64,000 bases of DNA from Microcebus murinus (taxonomy: Eukaryota; Chordata; Mammalia; Primates; Cheirogaleidae): the NCBI RefSeq assembly GCF_040939455.1, contig NC_134106.1, forward strand, positions 37,346,001 through 37,410,000, given 5' to 3'. The position numbers were made by a program, and so were the translations under genes. The notes under the pieces were generated by a model. It had not been told where the DNA came from, did no database searches, and was given only the letters and a program-made list of their open reading frames with translations. Shown piece after piece: positions 44,606-56,059 of the stretch (its first letter is position 1; every line of letters begins with the position of its first letter).

Positions 44606-47115
44606 GGCTGTGCTGCACTGTGCCTTCCAAGTGAGGCTTTCTCTGTTTCCACTTCTTCCCCTGCTTCCCTCCCTCTTACTCTTCCAGTGCCCCACCCGGG
44701 ACCTCACTCTCTACTTGCTAAGGTAGGATTCTGACCATGGCTACCAGGATGGCTTAGAAGCCTGGGCTCCAAAGGAAGGAGCTCTAGAGCCTTGTTTCAT
44801 GGTTCAGAGTCCTTATCCTGATGCCACATCACTTACACATCAGGAGTCGTTGGCTGGTTAATTCAGACAGGGCTGTGGGGGGCACAAGGCAGTCTGTTCT
44901 TACATTGGTTATGGGAGACTGAGCAAGATAGAGTAGAGAGAAAGTGAATGGAAGCTTCCAGGAAATCCATCCTTAACTCACGCGCATGTGCTCTTAGCAG
45001 GGGTCACTTGCAGTATCTTTATCATCAAAGAGTATGATCCCAGTACTCTTATGAGACAGCCAGTGCAGATATGATACCAAGGCAGCTGAGGGGCTCCTAC
45101 CTGGAGCCTCTGCCACATGCATTTGTGTGTCCTCCTTTCATTCTGTTTTTGTGTTTTCCTTCTCTTCTTCTTACAACAGTGGCCTGAAGGTTATTACTCA
45201 CACCCTGTGAGGCTATGATCACTGACCCCTGGCTTGTGTGAACTTTTTTACACAATATTGAAGAGATCTACATACTCAGGAATGCAGCTATTAATACTTT
45301 TCAATTTGTACAAGTGATTCTAGGCTGTGCTGGAGGCTTCATCCTCCATGGGGGCTTATTTTACAGGTTTGAGCAGAAAGTATTCCAAGGTACATTGGTA
45401 GTCTAATTAATCAGCCTGCCTGCTGACTCTGATTAGGCCAGAGCTGGTGCTGGGAAATTCTCTGGCCATCGTTTGCAGGAGAAAGAACTGGTACCTTCAC
45501 CTTGCCTCGAGGGGAGAGGATTTGGCGATGGCTTAGGAACCCACCAACCTGGAGTTCAGGGGGCCAGAGGTCCAGGGGTGCATGTGGGGTGCATGTACAA
45601 GAGGAACACATCCATATGGAGGAGGTCTTTGGGTCATGGGCATAGTTTGCATTTTTTTTTTAAGTATAGGGTTACAATTTTATAGTTCAACAACCTTAAA
45701 AAGAATGGATGCATTTGAGTCCCTTGGTTCACTCTGGATAGAAAAGAGGAAGAAAAATGAAAACCACATATCAAAAGAGCAGCCCTGAGGGTGCAGTCCT
45801 GTTGCCGAGGACACTGAGCCTAAAGAGCTGTCTGGGGCTTAACAGAGCATGACATTTTTAACTGTCAAGAGCCACCAGTTTCTTTTCTGTCTCTGAAGAG
45901 ACACTTCTCCCAAGAAAGTTTCCATTAAAGAAAAATTCACTTTGCATGTCTACCCAGCAGATTGTGGGTGACAGAGAGCTGTTACTTGTAAAACTTTTTT
46001 AAAATAAATTTTTACATTCGTGGAACATGACAATGATATTCCTTCCGCTTTGCCTGAAAGGAAACCAAATCCCACTTGTGTGACGGAACACGTGGGGTCT
46101 ATCGATGAACCTTTTGAGGTGAAGGAAACAGGAATGTGGAAATGGTGGGAGCTTGGGTGCTTTCGAACCACGGAGAGCTCTCAGGCAGAAGGCAGCTGCT
46201 GTGGACAGTTTGGGGACTGGGGAGTTTTAGGGCCAGTTGATTTCCGTGACTAGTTAGCACTTGCCTTTGTTTTTAGAGAGGAGAGTGGTTTATTGCAGCC
46301 AGTGTCAGGAGGGTGAGCTGTGGCTTACAGAGGGATACATGGTCTTTGCCTGCTCTGGACACGTGGTGTAAGGATGGGGCCACTCTCTGCCTTTCACGCT
46401 CAGCCTCTCGGGCCCAGAGCATTCACTTAGAGCAGCACCATTCCCTGTGGGTTTTTTGGTCAATAGTTTAGGACCATCAGTCCTGTGGCCCACGTGTGTT
46501 TGATGCATAAATGTATGGCCTGGGAGAGACGCCCAAAGGGGTAGAAAGTTGGAGTGATGTGAGACTAATAAGCTTCTTTTCTGGAGATTTTTCATTTACT
46601 GGTGTCTTCCGGAAACCGGGAGAAGTTAAGTCTCCTTCCTTAGTCCTCACATTCATTTTAGCGATGAGGGGAAGGGACTCAGAGACATGCAGTGTCTTGG
46701 ACATGATCATGTGGTTGCTAAGTGGGAGACCTAAGCCTTAAAATCGAGGGAGGGGCTCCTGCACTCCTGGGCCTTTTGCTACTGCAGGCGGCCATCTGCG
46801 GTGCAGCCAGGCTGTGGGACGACCTCCCGCTCTGCAGGACCCCTTTCCCACGGTCTGCCACAGACCTCGAAATCCTGCCCTGAGAAGGTCCTTCCTGAAA
46901 TGTAAATTTTGTTATGACTAGGTTAAAGTACAGATGTCCTAGAGGAGAACCTCACCACCTTATTAATCTTTTAAAACATCAGGATAAATGAAATTTTTGA
47001 GAACTTTATTTGGGACAGACTGTCATTGCCGGGGAGGGGAGAATATAGGTGCCCTGGACATCCCAGGGCAGGCAGAGGGCTCCACGTGGGGGGACAGAAA
47101 TTTCTCATGGGCTTG
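44606..47115. other. Unrecognised single-copy sequence
   Basis: No exon or RNA gene is supported. A MIR-like trace at 46650-46740 (gcgatgaggggaagggactc, gtggttgctaagtgggag) is plausible in antisense but weak. Confidence 0.38.
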
Positions 47116-47160
47116 GGTTTTTCTATAGGTTTTTCTATAGGCTTTTCTATAGGTTTTTCT
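47116..47160. repeat. 12-bp tandem repeat, about 3.75 copies
   Basis: ggtttttctata occurs at 47116, 47128, 47140 (one C for T) and partly at 47152. Because 12 is divisible by three, a short open frame across it reads as repeated Ile-Gly-Phe-Ser; there is no other reason to think it is translated. Confidence 0.93.
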
Positions 47161-47449
47161 GAATGCCACTGTAAGTACATTCTACCCAGGCTGATAATGT
47201 TACAATATTTGGATATATTAGTATCAACTCACAAGGCAGATTTATGTTTCACAATGCCTATCATACAACTATGAGATTACTAAATAATGAAATATACTAT
47301 TATGGGTCATTGCTCATGTTAAGTAGGTTTATCCATTCATTGATATCCACCTCTTTGAAAAAAGTTTCAGGTCAGTCTATATTGTTATATGTTTTATGAC
47401 TAGCTTATTTTGGACAGTAGTAGTGGTGCAAGCAATAATAATTATAATA
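47161..47449. other. AT-rich single-copy sequence
   Basis: Nothing recognised. Confidence 0.4.
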
Positions 47450-47690
47450 TCTTAGGTGCCACTTCCTCCAGGAAGCCTTCTGGGATCCTCCAAGTCAGGT
47501 TACATGCAGCTTCCTATGCATTTCTGTGGTATCTTAGAATACCACAGAAAAACTTCTTTTTCCCCAGTCAGTACCTTACACACTATTTGGTATTTTCCTG
47601 GTTTTTTTGCCTGTCTCTTTCACTATCTTTCCCTGATAGGATTTCTCATCTGGACCACAAAACAAAAAAATGACACGAGTGACTGTTTTC
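47450..47690 (+). repeat. LINE-2 3' fragment, sense
   Basis: gccacttcctccaggaagcc with ttctgggatcctcc is the usual cctccaggaagccttccctg section of L2, and a degraded region with tttgcctgtctctttcac follows. Confidence 0.65.
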
Positions 47691-47777
47691 TCAATTCTCC
47701 TAAGGATGGTACATAACGTACGATTTTAGATGAACAGGAGAGAAGTTAAATCACTATAATTAATGGGTGCCCTAGAT

Positions 47778-47985
47778 CAGGGGTTGGCAACTTTCTCCTC
47801 TAAAGAGCCAGAGAATAAATATTTTTGGCTTCGTGGGCTATACAGTCTCTTCAGAATAACTCAGCTCTACTATCGTAGCACAAAAGCAACCATAGATAAT
47901 ACAAATAAGTGGATTTATTTATAAACACAGGCCGTGGCTGAGGTTTGGCCCTGGGCTATGGTTCCCTGAACCTTATATGGCTTTA
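47778..47985 (+). mobile_element. hAT-type non-autonomous DNA element
   Basis: It starts caggggttggcaactttc, followed by aaagagccagagaataaata, cttcgtgggctatacagtct, actcagctctactatcgtag, cacaaaagcaaccatagata and ends near tttggccctgggctatggtt. This order is well known for a hAT-class repeat with CAGGGGTYGGCAA termini. Family name not assigned. Confidence 0.8.
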
Positions 47986-48109
47986 GGGCTTACTCCTCTC
48001 TGCCCAAGGGGGTGCTAGGCAGACTGAGTGTGAGCTCGAAGTGGACAGAGACTCCAGCTTGCTCACCAGCTTTTCCCTGCTGGTGGCCTGTCCTGGTCCA
48101 TAGTAAGTG

Positions 48110-48500
48110 CTCAGAAAATACGAGCTTGTGTTCGCTTATTCATTCAACAAGTGTTTGGTGAGTGCCTGCTGTGTCCCAGGCATCATTTGAGGAGCCTGAG
48201 ATACATCAGGACAGAAAACATACACGATCCCTGTCCTCATGGGGCTCACATTTTAGCAACGGAGCTCAGACAATAAACAATAAATAATGTCGTGTGTAAT
48301 AAGATGATAAAGGCCACGGGAAAAGAAAACAGTTTTGAGCAAGGTTCAGGGGCGCTGGAATTCCCTGGGGAGGTGTGGGGTGGGCAGCTTGCAGTATTCT
48401 CTAGGCTGGTCAGTGTTGGCCTCATGGGGGGCTGAGATTTGAGCGAAGACTTGAAGGAGGTCATGGGGTCAGCCAAGTAGCTGAACCCATGGAAAGAGAA
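48110..48500 (+). repeat. Old LINE 3'-region fragment
   Basis: cttattcattcaacaagtgt, gtgcctgctgtgtcccaggc, ccctgtcctcatggggctca, gacaataaacaataaataat, aagatgataaaggccacggg and gatttgagcgaagacttgaa, a long colinear match to the old LINE 3' end. Confidence 0.78.
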
Positions 48501-49885
48501 ATGCCTTTTCTCCTCCCTCTCACCATCTCCACGCCCCAGCAAGAGTCTCTCTTCCCCAAAGTAGTGTTGGAGGAAGAGTGCGGGCTTCGAGAGACCTGGA
48601 TTCCAGGCACGACTCTGCTGGTGGCCCCTGTGGTCTCTTTCTGTCCTGCTGAGTCGTGAGGCCACTCACTCTGGGCCTGCTCACCCCTGCCTTCTCAGAA
48701 CAACAATTTCACTTCGAGCCAGCGCCACATGGCATTCAGTGTGTTGCAGTTGTTACGGTGTCGTGGGGTGGTCTCAGCCTTCCTATACTTTTTATGTATG
48801 CCATATAGCAGGTGGCACCATGTGGGATGGGCGGATGAAGCTGTGTAAATATGAAATGAGCACAAAGTGCTTAGTTTAGGTTGTTTGGGTTGCATGGCTA
48901 GAAGTGCAATGCAGTGGAAAACATCAAACTCTGAAATTCAGTTCCATGTCTGTGGTTGAACCTCATCGTACCTAATGATTGCAATTAAAGGCAGTGCATT
49001 CTTCTGTGTAAAGGGGGGTTGCCTGTGTGCAGTTAGCAAACGTCAGCAGGGGAAGAGGTGGTTTTGTAATGCGACTTGGGAGTCAGGCAAGGCCAAGGGG
49101 AGGAGATGAGGTCCCCAGGTCTGTGTGCTCCCCCTTCCTGGAGCAGCGGGACTTTTGGCCTGGGTCTCTGGCATGTGTTGAGATAATTCCTGAGCCTGAC
49201 TGTTGGGTGGATTTTGTGACACACAGATTCCCCCTATAGGGGTGTTGACTGATGACAGTCTGCAGCTGAGCCCCGCTCCCCAAGACTGTTGCCTCATTGA
49301 CGGGGGCCCAGGGTCCTGCCGCTTCCTGAGGGCAGCCCACATCGAATGACTGGTTTACGGGGAAAGACCCAGCCCTCCTGCCCCAGTTTGAGGCAGTTCC
49401 GCAAGTCCATCCTGGCTAAAGAGGGCCCCTGGGATTGGATGGGACCTTGGTTGCAGCTGTGTCACCACCGCGCTCCCCCCTGCTCAGCTCTGCTTTCATG
49501 CCTCCTTCTGTGGGTTGATCCTGAGGGCAGTCCCCAGTGCAAGTCTGCATCTCTGAGTCACTTGGCCAGGCTAACATCTGGCGGAAACAATGGCCTGTGA
49601 TGTGGACAGACCCCTCGAAGCCCCAGGGACATGATGTGATTGCAACAGTGTGTGTGGTCCATCACCCCTGCGGACGGTTTGGTGTCTACGCATATCTCCC
49701 ACCACTGGAGGTTTACAGCTTCGCTTCGAGTTAAACATTGTCCTCCTTGAGGCAGGCTCTCCTTTGGCTCAGAGAGTCCTCAGAGATGGTCACTTCCATG
49801 TGAACAAATATCTCAGAAAAATTTAGTTGCAAAACAGGAGCAATCAAAGCAGCCGCACGACACATGAGTCAGGACAGTTAGCGGG
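48501..49885. other. Unrecognised single-copy sequence
   Basis: No repeat or exon recognised. The first 120 bases have a MIR-like trace in antisense (gagagacctggattccaggc near 48589). Confidence 0.38.
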
Positions 49886-49889
49886 GACC

Positions 49890-50035
49890 GTGCGTCTGAA
49901 TTTTAGCTCCTCTGCATCTTAGCTTTGGTCACCACGGGCAGGTCATTTGACCTCTCTGTATCCCAGCTTCATCATTTGAGACACAGTGGTAAAAACAGCA
50001 CCCACTTCACAGGTCTGTTTTGCAGATGAAGTGGC
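49890..50035 (+). repeat. MIR SINE, sense
   Basis: ctgaattttagctcctctgc, ggcaggtcatttgacctctc, tgtatcccagcttcatcatt. Confidence 0.78.
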
Positions 50036-50334
50036 CACACCTGCTTACCTGTTGGCTCTTATCAGATTCGTAGGAAGGGAAAGGTGCTCAGGGGAGACGG
50101 GGAGTGGCAGAAAAGAAAAATGTAGAGTATCAAAGATAAAATAACTCCTAGAACGTGAACATTTTATGTATTTTGTCTGAAGATGCACACGGGGATGAAT
50201 GAGGAAGGCAGGTCAGACGCTTATTCTGGGAGCAGAGATGCCAGCCAGGGTAAGAACCGGGGATGCTACTATAAAGACCAAGGCTTTGACATTACAGCCC
50301 TGGGGGCTGGGGGGGAAGGGAGTTGACGTGAGTT

Positions 50335-50425
50335 GGATAACTGCTATGTGCTAGGCACTGTGCCAAGTCTTTCCTTATATTGTCCCATTTGTTTCTTACC
50401 CTACCCATTTGACAGACGCACTGTT
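50335..50425 (-). repeat. MIR SINE 3' part, antisense
   Basis: tgctatgtgctaggcactgt, gccaagtctttccttatatt, and catttgacagacg. Confidence 0.75.
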
Positions 50426-50614
50426 GCTTGATAGGTGGGGATTGGAAGGCAGGTGTGGGGGACAACTGGGTCCATGTTCCTGTCCTGGATCACACTGCCT
50501 AAGGCTTTGTTCTGCAGTGCCTTCCTGTGCCAGGGCCGGAGGGGCATGGGGAGGAAATCAGTTGCTTACAGATAAATCAATCTGTTGGGCAAATCAGACA
50601 CAGAGGAGCCACCT

Positions 50615-50880
50615 CCTCCAGGAAGCCTTCCCTAAGTTTCCCTGCCCTGGAATCTGCTGCTGGCTCCTGGCTTCTCTGATGGTGCCTGCATCTCCATCCA
50701 TGTCAGGTGTCCTCTCACTTTCTGCCAGGTGCTGTGGTTACTCATGGGGCAGTGCTCATTGCTGTTACATAGTCACGTTTCTGGAGAGCAGAAAAGGCCA
50801 CACCTGTTTCCTGTCCCTGTACTGCATGGGGCTCTTCCCTGAGTGTCCTCCAGGAGGTGTGCAGAAGTTTTGTGGAGAGA
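50615..50880 (+). repeat. LINE-2 3' fragment, sense
   Basis: cctcctccaggaagccttcc opens a typical L2 3' stretch; ttctggagagcagaaaaggc is the degraded section before the gene-proximal end. A 169-codon frame at 50409-50918 overlaps this repeat and the MIR and is therefore not a gene. Confidence 0.65.
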
Positions 50881-52570
50881 ACGAGCGCGTAGGAACACTA
50901 GACCGTGGTGCTAAGTGACCGCCCACTCTGCAGCTGCAGGTGCTGCAGAAACCTGCTGGAGGTAAGGATCACCTTGGTGCAGGGTGATCAGGGGCGACGT
51001 CACTGAGGAGGTGATGTCTGCACCCCGATCCTGGAGAGTGGGAGTGACTGGGGGGGCTGGCTGAGCAGGAGGAAGAGAGGCACGGCCACCTTCGGGGGGA
51101 GGGACAGGTGTCAGTCGTTGTGCCCTCTCCCCCGTGTGCTGTCAAGGCATGGGGTGGGGGCTGGACGCTTCCCCCAGGGGAGTGTGGATATGCCAGCCTT
51201 GCCAACTTGAGACCAAATGTTCCTCCCACGCAGCTGTCTTCAAAATGAAGTCCTGATGAGGAGGCGGGTGAGCGAGCGAGCGAGCATGAATTACCCCTGG
51301 CCCACGTCTCGGCTCGCTCATAGGCTGCCTGCTTGCTTGAGCTTTCTCTCATCCTTCTGATAATCCAGGAACTCCCGAACACTCCTCCTGGAGTCATCCT
51401 CCACCCCCTTGCCTGGAGCCTGGTGGAATCAGGCCTGCCAAGTCCTGGAACACTCCGTGCTCTTCTTCAGAGCCCTCAGACATCATACCTGCCCAACCTT
51501 CACGCGGGCGGGCCACGGAGACGGAGAGGAGCCGGCGCCCCTGTTCACATGCGGCAGACGCAGCGCAGGGGCTCCTCCTTCCGCACAGCTGCCCGGCAGA
51601 GGATGCTTGGCTCCTTTTCTGCTTCTTCCTCTCGCCCCTGACATGTAGGTGCTCCCCACGCATCTGCCATTACTGGGGTCCCTTCTTCCCTGCAGCCAAA
51701 AGACATAGACTGTCAGGATGGGAAGAGTCGTGTCCAACCACATGCCCCACCACCCTCTTGCTTTCCTTGCTCTGTCTGCAGACCCCATCGTGCCCACAGC
51801 TCCCCCCGCCTCCATCTGGGGCCTGTCACTTACCCCGTCTGCGGGGCTGTGTGCATTCCCTAGTGCTTCTTGGGTATTGCACCCTGGCATCCCGAATTCA
51901 GCAAATCCAGGAATGAACTTATATCTCTCCCCTCACACGTCCCTACCTGATTATAGCAGCACTTCCCATGTTTGGTATCCCTGGCTTGAACCCTTCGTGT
52001 CATTCCTTTACCCTTTGTTGGCGGTACCTCCTCGCGGGTCCTACCTGTGGTTTCTCGGCAGCCTCCTGCGCGAGCAGCCTCCTCCCACCGTCCTGCTACA
52101 GGTGCCTCTGACCTTGTGTCTGGGTTCCGTAGTTTCCCCCTGGCTGGCCTCCCTGCTGCCAATCTCTCCTGCCTCTAGCTTTATCCCACAACTATTAGCA
52201 GATTTATGGATTTAATTATGTTAATCAAAATCATTAATTAACACAGTTTTAATTATGTTATTTTTGTTCTCAAATCTTTCAGGATTTTCTCTTTGCTTTA
52301 GAATTAAATAATGACTTCTTGCCTAGCAACTAGAGACTTCTGGAGTATTTACTCAGTCTTTCTGACTTAATTTCTTTACACCTGTAGATAAAGTATACTT
52401 CAGCCAAAAGAGCTTATTTGCTATTTTCTGAGTAAGCTGCGTATTTCCTTCCTGTCTGCTTTTGCTTGTGCCTTGCCTTTCCCTAAATACTCTCCCTTCT
52501 CTCCTCCGCTGTTTGAAACCCCAACATTCTCAATAACCTGCCTTTGGAGTTTGATGAGCTCTCGTGAGAG
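50881..52570. other. Unrecognised sequence, CpG-enriched at 51240-51640
   Basis: Around 51261-51284 there are gagc tetramer repeats, and 51500-51600 has many CpGs (gcgggcgggccacggagacg). This could be a weak CpG-rich regulatory patch or GC-rich noise. Several overlapping frames of 79-165 codons on both strands have no recognisable domain. From 52200 on the sequence is AT-rich. Confidence 0.38.
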
Positions 52571-52574
52571 CTGA

Positions 52575-53212
52575 GCCTCTTCCTACAGTGGCGCTCAGCA
52601 AGGAGAAGGCCATGTTCAGTTCAAGCGCCAAGATCACGAAGCCAACAGTGAGAAGCCAGACGAGTTTGAGTCTGGCATTTCCCAGGCTCTTCTGGAGCTG
52701 GAGATGAACTCAGACCTCAAGGCTCAGCTCAGGGAGCTGAGTATAACAGCACCAAGGAAACCGAAGTTGGGGGTGGTCGGAAGGCTATCATCATCTTTGC
52801 TTTTCATTCCCCAACTGAACTCTTTCCCGAAAATCCAAGTCTGGCTAGTGTGTGAATTGGAAAAAAAGTTCAATGGGAAGCACGTTGTCTTTAGTACTCA
52901 GAAGAGAATTCTACCTAAGCCAACTTGGAAAAGCTGTGCAAAAAATAAGCAAAAGCATCCCAGTAGCTGCCCGTGCAGGATGCGATCCTTGAGGACTTGT
53001 TTTTCCCAAGTGAAATTGTGGGCAAGAGATTCTGTGTGAAACCCGATGGCAGCCAGCTCATAAAGGTCTGTTTGGACAAAGCACAGCAGAATAATGTGGA
53101 ACGCAGGCTGAAACTTTTCTGGTGTCTATAAGCAGCTCACGGGTGATGATGTTAATTTGGAATTCCCAGAGTTTCCATAGTAAACAAAAATGACTAAAGT
53201 ATATTCATGGTA
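52575..53212 (+). pseudogene. RPS7: Processed pseudogene of ribosomal protein S7
   Basis: The block matches the spliced RPS7 mRNA from the end of the 5' UTR, through the start codon at 52612, to the 3' UTR (taaacaaaaatgactaaa after the stop at 53178-53180). Recognisable protein pieces occur in order: MFSSSAKI, the [19 protein letters not shown] segment, ELEKKF with GKHVVF, RILPKPT and [10 protein letters not shown]. There are no introns. The coding part is 569 instead of 585 bases: a 1-base deletion follows the first 10 or so codons, a compensated pair lies near codon 60, and about 11 bases are lost near codon 130. The longest open piece is 52704-53039. RPS7 is a small-subunit ribosomal protein; this copy is dead. 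Confidence 0.95.
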
Positions 53213-54050
53213 AAAAGTCCAAATGAACAAAAAACCTGCTTTCAAGGATCTTTTTCTGATTTTCCCAACCAGATGTGTTTTCTCTTTCTTTCAGATTGCT
53301 TTGTGACAGAGACTGTATCTTAATCTCTGTGTAAGCACAGATCCCAGCTTGTACCTTGTTCTCGGTATTGGCTGAATTGTACTGAATTTGAGCCTCTTGG
53401 GAAGAATCAGCGTGAGTTTCTACAAAAGCCTAATTGATGCTAAGTCTTAGGTGTTTGGTTGTCATATGTGGCATAAGTGCTTTGCCATGGCCTTAGAGTT
53501 ATTGGAAGTTAAGATATGATAGCTCTTAAAGGTACAGGATTGGGAATTATGTTTCTGGAGACTAAAATAGATGCATTTTAACATCATACATTTGTGTAGT
53601 TTATACCGGCTCTATCACAGGTGTTATTTTATGGTTATTTTCACTCTTCTAAGTAATGGATTGTTTATAAGTCATTTTTATTAAGCAAATTAAGGGTCTG
53701 TATTGGCTCATGCACCAGACCAGGGATAGAAGAAAGTGAAGTTGGATCAGGGTGGTCATATGACATCATCACATTGTTGTCTTTGTCCCTCTAGGCTGCT
53801 GTTTTCTGGTTGGCTATATTTTCAGACAGGATCTTCCCAAGCAGTGGCAGAAATGGCCACTAGCAACTTCAGGTTTAAATTCAACTATTCTTAGGGACCC
53901 ACAGAATGACAAGAGAGCGTATTTTTCTGATAATTTCAGCAGAAGTCACTGGAGCGAGGGGGGTGTCCATCTCTGAGTCCATTGCTGTGGCCGGGGAGAC
54001 ACGGTGCTCTGATTGGCTGGTCTGTACCTGAGCGAGCAGAGGACAAAATT
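53213..54050. other. Single-copy sequence
   Basis: Nothing recognised after the pseudogene tail. Confidence 0.4.
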
Positions 54051-54054
54051 ATAA

Positions 54055-54142
54055 ACATCAGAAATGCTAAGTGGCTTTTCCAAGATCACTTAGCAGACTG
54101 AAGTGCCGGTCTTCTGACCAAAGTTCAAGTTCTTTGAATGAC
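54055..54142 (-). repeat. MIR SINE piece, antisense
   Basis: gaaatgctaagtggcttttc, caagatcacttagcagactg and cggtcttctgaccaaagttc. Confidence 0.65.
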
Positions 54143-54354
54143 CCTAAGTTGTGCTTGGATAACCAATGCCTTTTCGTGTCTATGTGTGAGCCATTTTTAC
54201 AGTACAGGCAGCCGTTGGCGCAGTTGCAAAGGTGGCAGATTGTATTTTTGGGCTTCTTCTTCCCTTCTTCTGTACCCTTTTACAGCCTGTCCGAGGACTC
54301 AGCTAATGCCCAGTCCCTTCACATTCTGTTTCTTCCCCTTCCTCTTTAAAATCC

Positions 54355-54715
54355 TGACATTGTTCTCAAAATCATTATGTTAAGTGAAAGAAGCCAGACT
54401 CAAAGGCTATATACTGCATTATCCCATGTATGTGATATTCTGAAAAAGGCAACACTCTAGGGTTGGAAAACAGATCAGGAGTGGGATAGGGGCAGGGGAT
54501 TAAGTATAAAGGGGCAAGGGAAACTTTTTGAGGTAACACACTGTTTTATATCTTTTTTTTTTTTTTTTATAAACTCTACTCGTGTGGATGTTTTATATCT
54601 TGATTGTGGTGGTGGTTACAAGACTGTATATGTTTGTCAAAATGCACAGAACTGTATACTAAAAAGGGTAACTTTTACAGTATGTAAATTATACTTGAAT
54701 AAAAACAACAACAAG
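54355..54715 (+). mobile_element. L1M-type 3' end, sense
   Basis: attatgttaagtgaaagaag and ccagactcaaaggctatata mark the end of L1 ORF2. The 3' UTR follows: tgattgtggtggtggttaca, cagaactgtatactaaaaag and aattatacttgaataaaaac at the poly-A end. A 17-base poly-T run near 54550-54567 interrupts it and may be a secondary insertion remnant. Confidence 0.85.
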
Positions 54716-54875
54716 AAGAAAACCCTTAGATCCTCTTCAAGCCTGAGTGACAATGGGATTTGCATCTTAATGAGCATCAAAACTGTAGGCTGTAATGAAC
54801 TTTGTAAGTAGCTTTGGGATACTAGCATGATCTAATACCAAGAACAAGAAATCACAAAGTATTAGAGTCACTCAA
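54716..54875. other. Single-copy sequence
   Basis: Nothing recognised. Confidence 0.4.
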
Positions 54876-54890
54876 GAATAAATGACTCTC

Positions 54891-55030
54891 AGCCTGACAC
54901 AGTGGCTTACGCCTGTAGTCCCAGCTACTCTAGAGGCTGAAGTGGGAGGATCTCTTGAGCTTGAGAGTTCAAGGTCAGCCTGGGCAACACAGTGAGACCC
55001 CATCCCTAAAAATTTAAAAGAGTTAAAAAA
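54891..55030 (+). mobile_element. Free Alu left monomer (FLAM-like), sense
   Basis: A single Alu arm: agcctgacacagtggcttac, gcctgtagtcccagctactc, cagcctgggcaacacagtga, then an A-rich tail. Flanking 15-bp repeats gaataaatgactctc (54876-54890) and gagtaattgactctc (55031-55045) are its target duplication with two mismatches. Confidence 0.9.
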
Positions 55031-55045
55031 GAGTAATTGACTCTC

Positions 55046-55325
55046 ATTTACTGGAAACTGGACAAGTTGTCCCTGAGCTGAGTAAACCAGCGGCCCTTCT
55101 TCTGCTGCTGCCATCTGACTGGGGCCGTGAAGCTATGTCCTCAACTTTCCTCCCTCGGGCTGAGTCAGGGTGGGTACTCCCTAGGGAATGTGGGATCTGG
55201 GATTGAGGCAGAGTGCTTAGGGTACAGCATGGGTGACAGAGCTGAGACAAATAAAGATTCAGGAGGAAGCATTATCACCTCTACCCCAACACTGCTGCAC
55301 GCATGATGCTTCCTAGGCAGTTGAT
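55046..55325. other. Single-copy sequence
   Basis: Nothing recognised. Confidence 0.4.
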
Positions 55326-55329
55326 AGGT

Positions 55330-55690
55330 TGGAGGGCAGTGGGAAGGTCCAGCATTCAGTGTTTAGTGTCCCCTGCCTGGATGGCCCTCCCCCTACTGCT
55401 CCCCCACTGCCACCTGGTACATTCTTTAGGGCCCACTCAGATGTGCTCTTCCCCCTACCCACTGCAAGGCCAGCCCCTACAGCCTACCCCCAGCTCCAGG
55501 AGTCTGCACAGGGACCTGTCTTTCCAGTCTTTTCTATGCCAGTGTCTGGCTTCTCCATTCTCTTAAACGCCTCCCCAGTCAGTTCTAGCTCATTTCATTA
55601 CAATCTAGGCATTTTGCTTTTTCATTTGTGTCTGATTATTCACTTCAAAACACTGCACTCCCAAATGTCCATCTCTCCCTGCCCTACTCC
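55330..55690 (+). repeat. LINE-2 3' fragment, sense
   Basis: cctgcctggatggccctccc, gggcccactcagatgtgctc and ttgtgtctgattattcac resemble the L2 3' sections (ggaatgccctcc, agctcaaatgtcacctc). Divergent. Confidence 0.55.
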
Positions 55691-55743
55691 AGTTCTACCT
55701 GGGTTCATCTCAGATCATGATTGTTTAAAAGTGCAGCTTCAAA

Positions 55744-56051
<308 letters not shown>

Positions 56052-56059
56052 TCACAAGG

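Noticed and set aside
50409..50918. 169-codon open frame as a gene
   Set aside because: It overlaps an antisense MIR end and an L2 3' fragment, so it is repeat-derived chance.
51261..51284. gagc tandem run as a CRISPR or structured array
   Set aside because: Only a few 4-base units, no spacers; it is a trivial simple repeat, and the host is a mammal.
51240..51640. CpG island promoter
   Set aside because: CpG is raised but patchy, the stretch is short, and no first exon or splice donor can be supported beside it.
51718..52215. 165-codon open frame as a gene
   Set aside because: No domain, a long minus-strand frame overlaps it, and nothing resembling splice-linked exons flanks it.
52704..53039. 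111-codon frame as a functional ribosomal protein
   Set aside because: It is the middle of an RPS7 retrocopy with upstream and downstream frameshifts and no introns.
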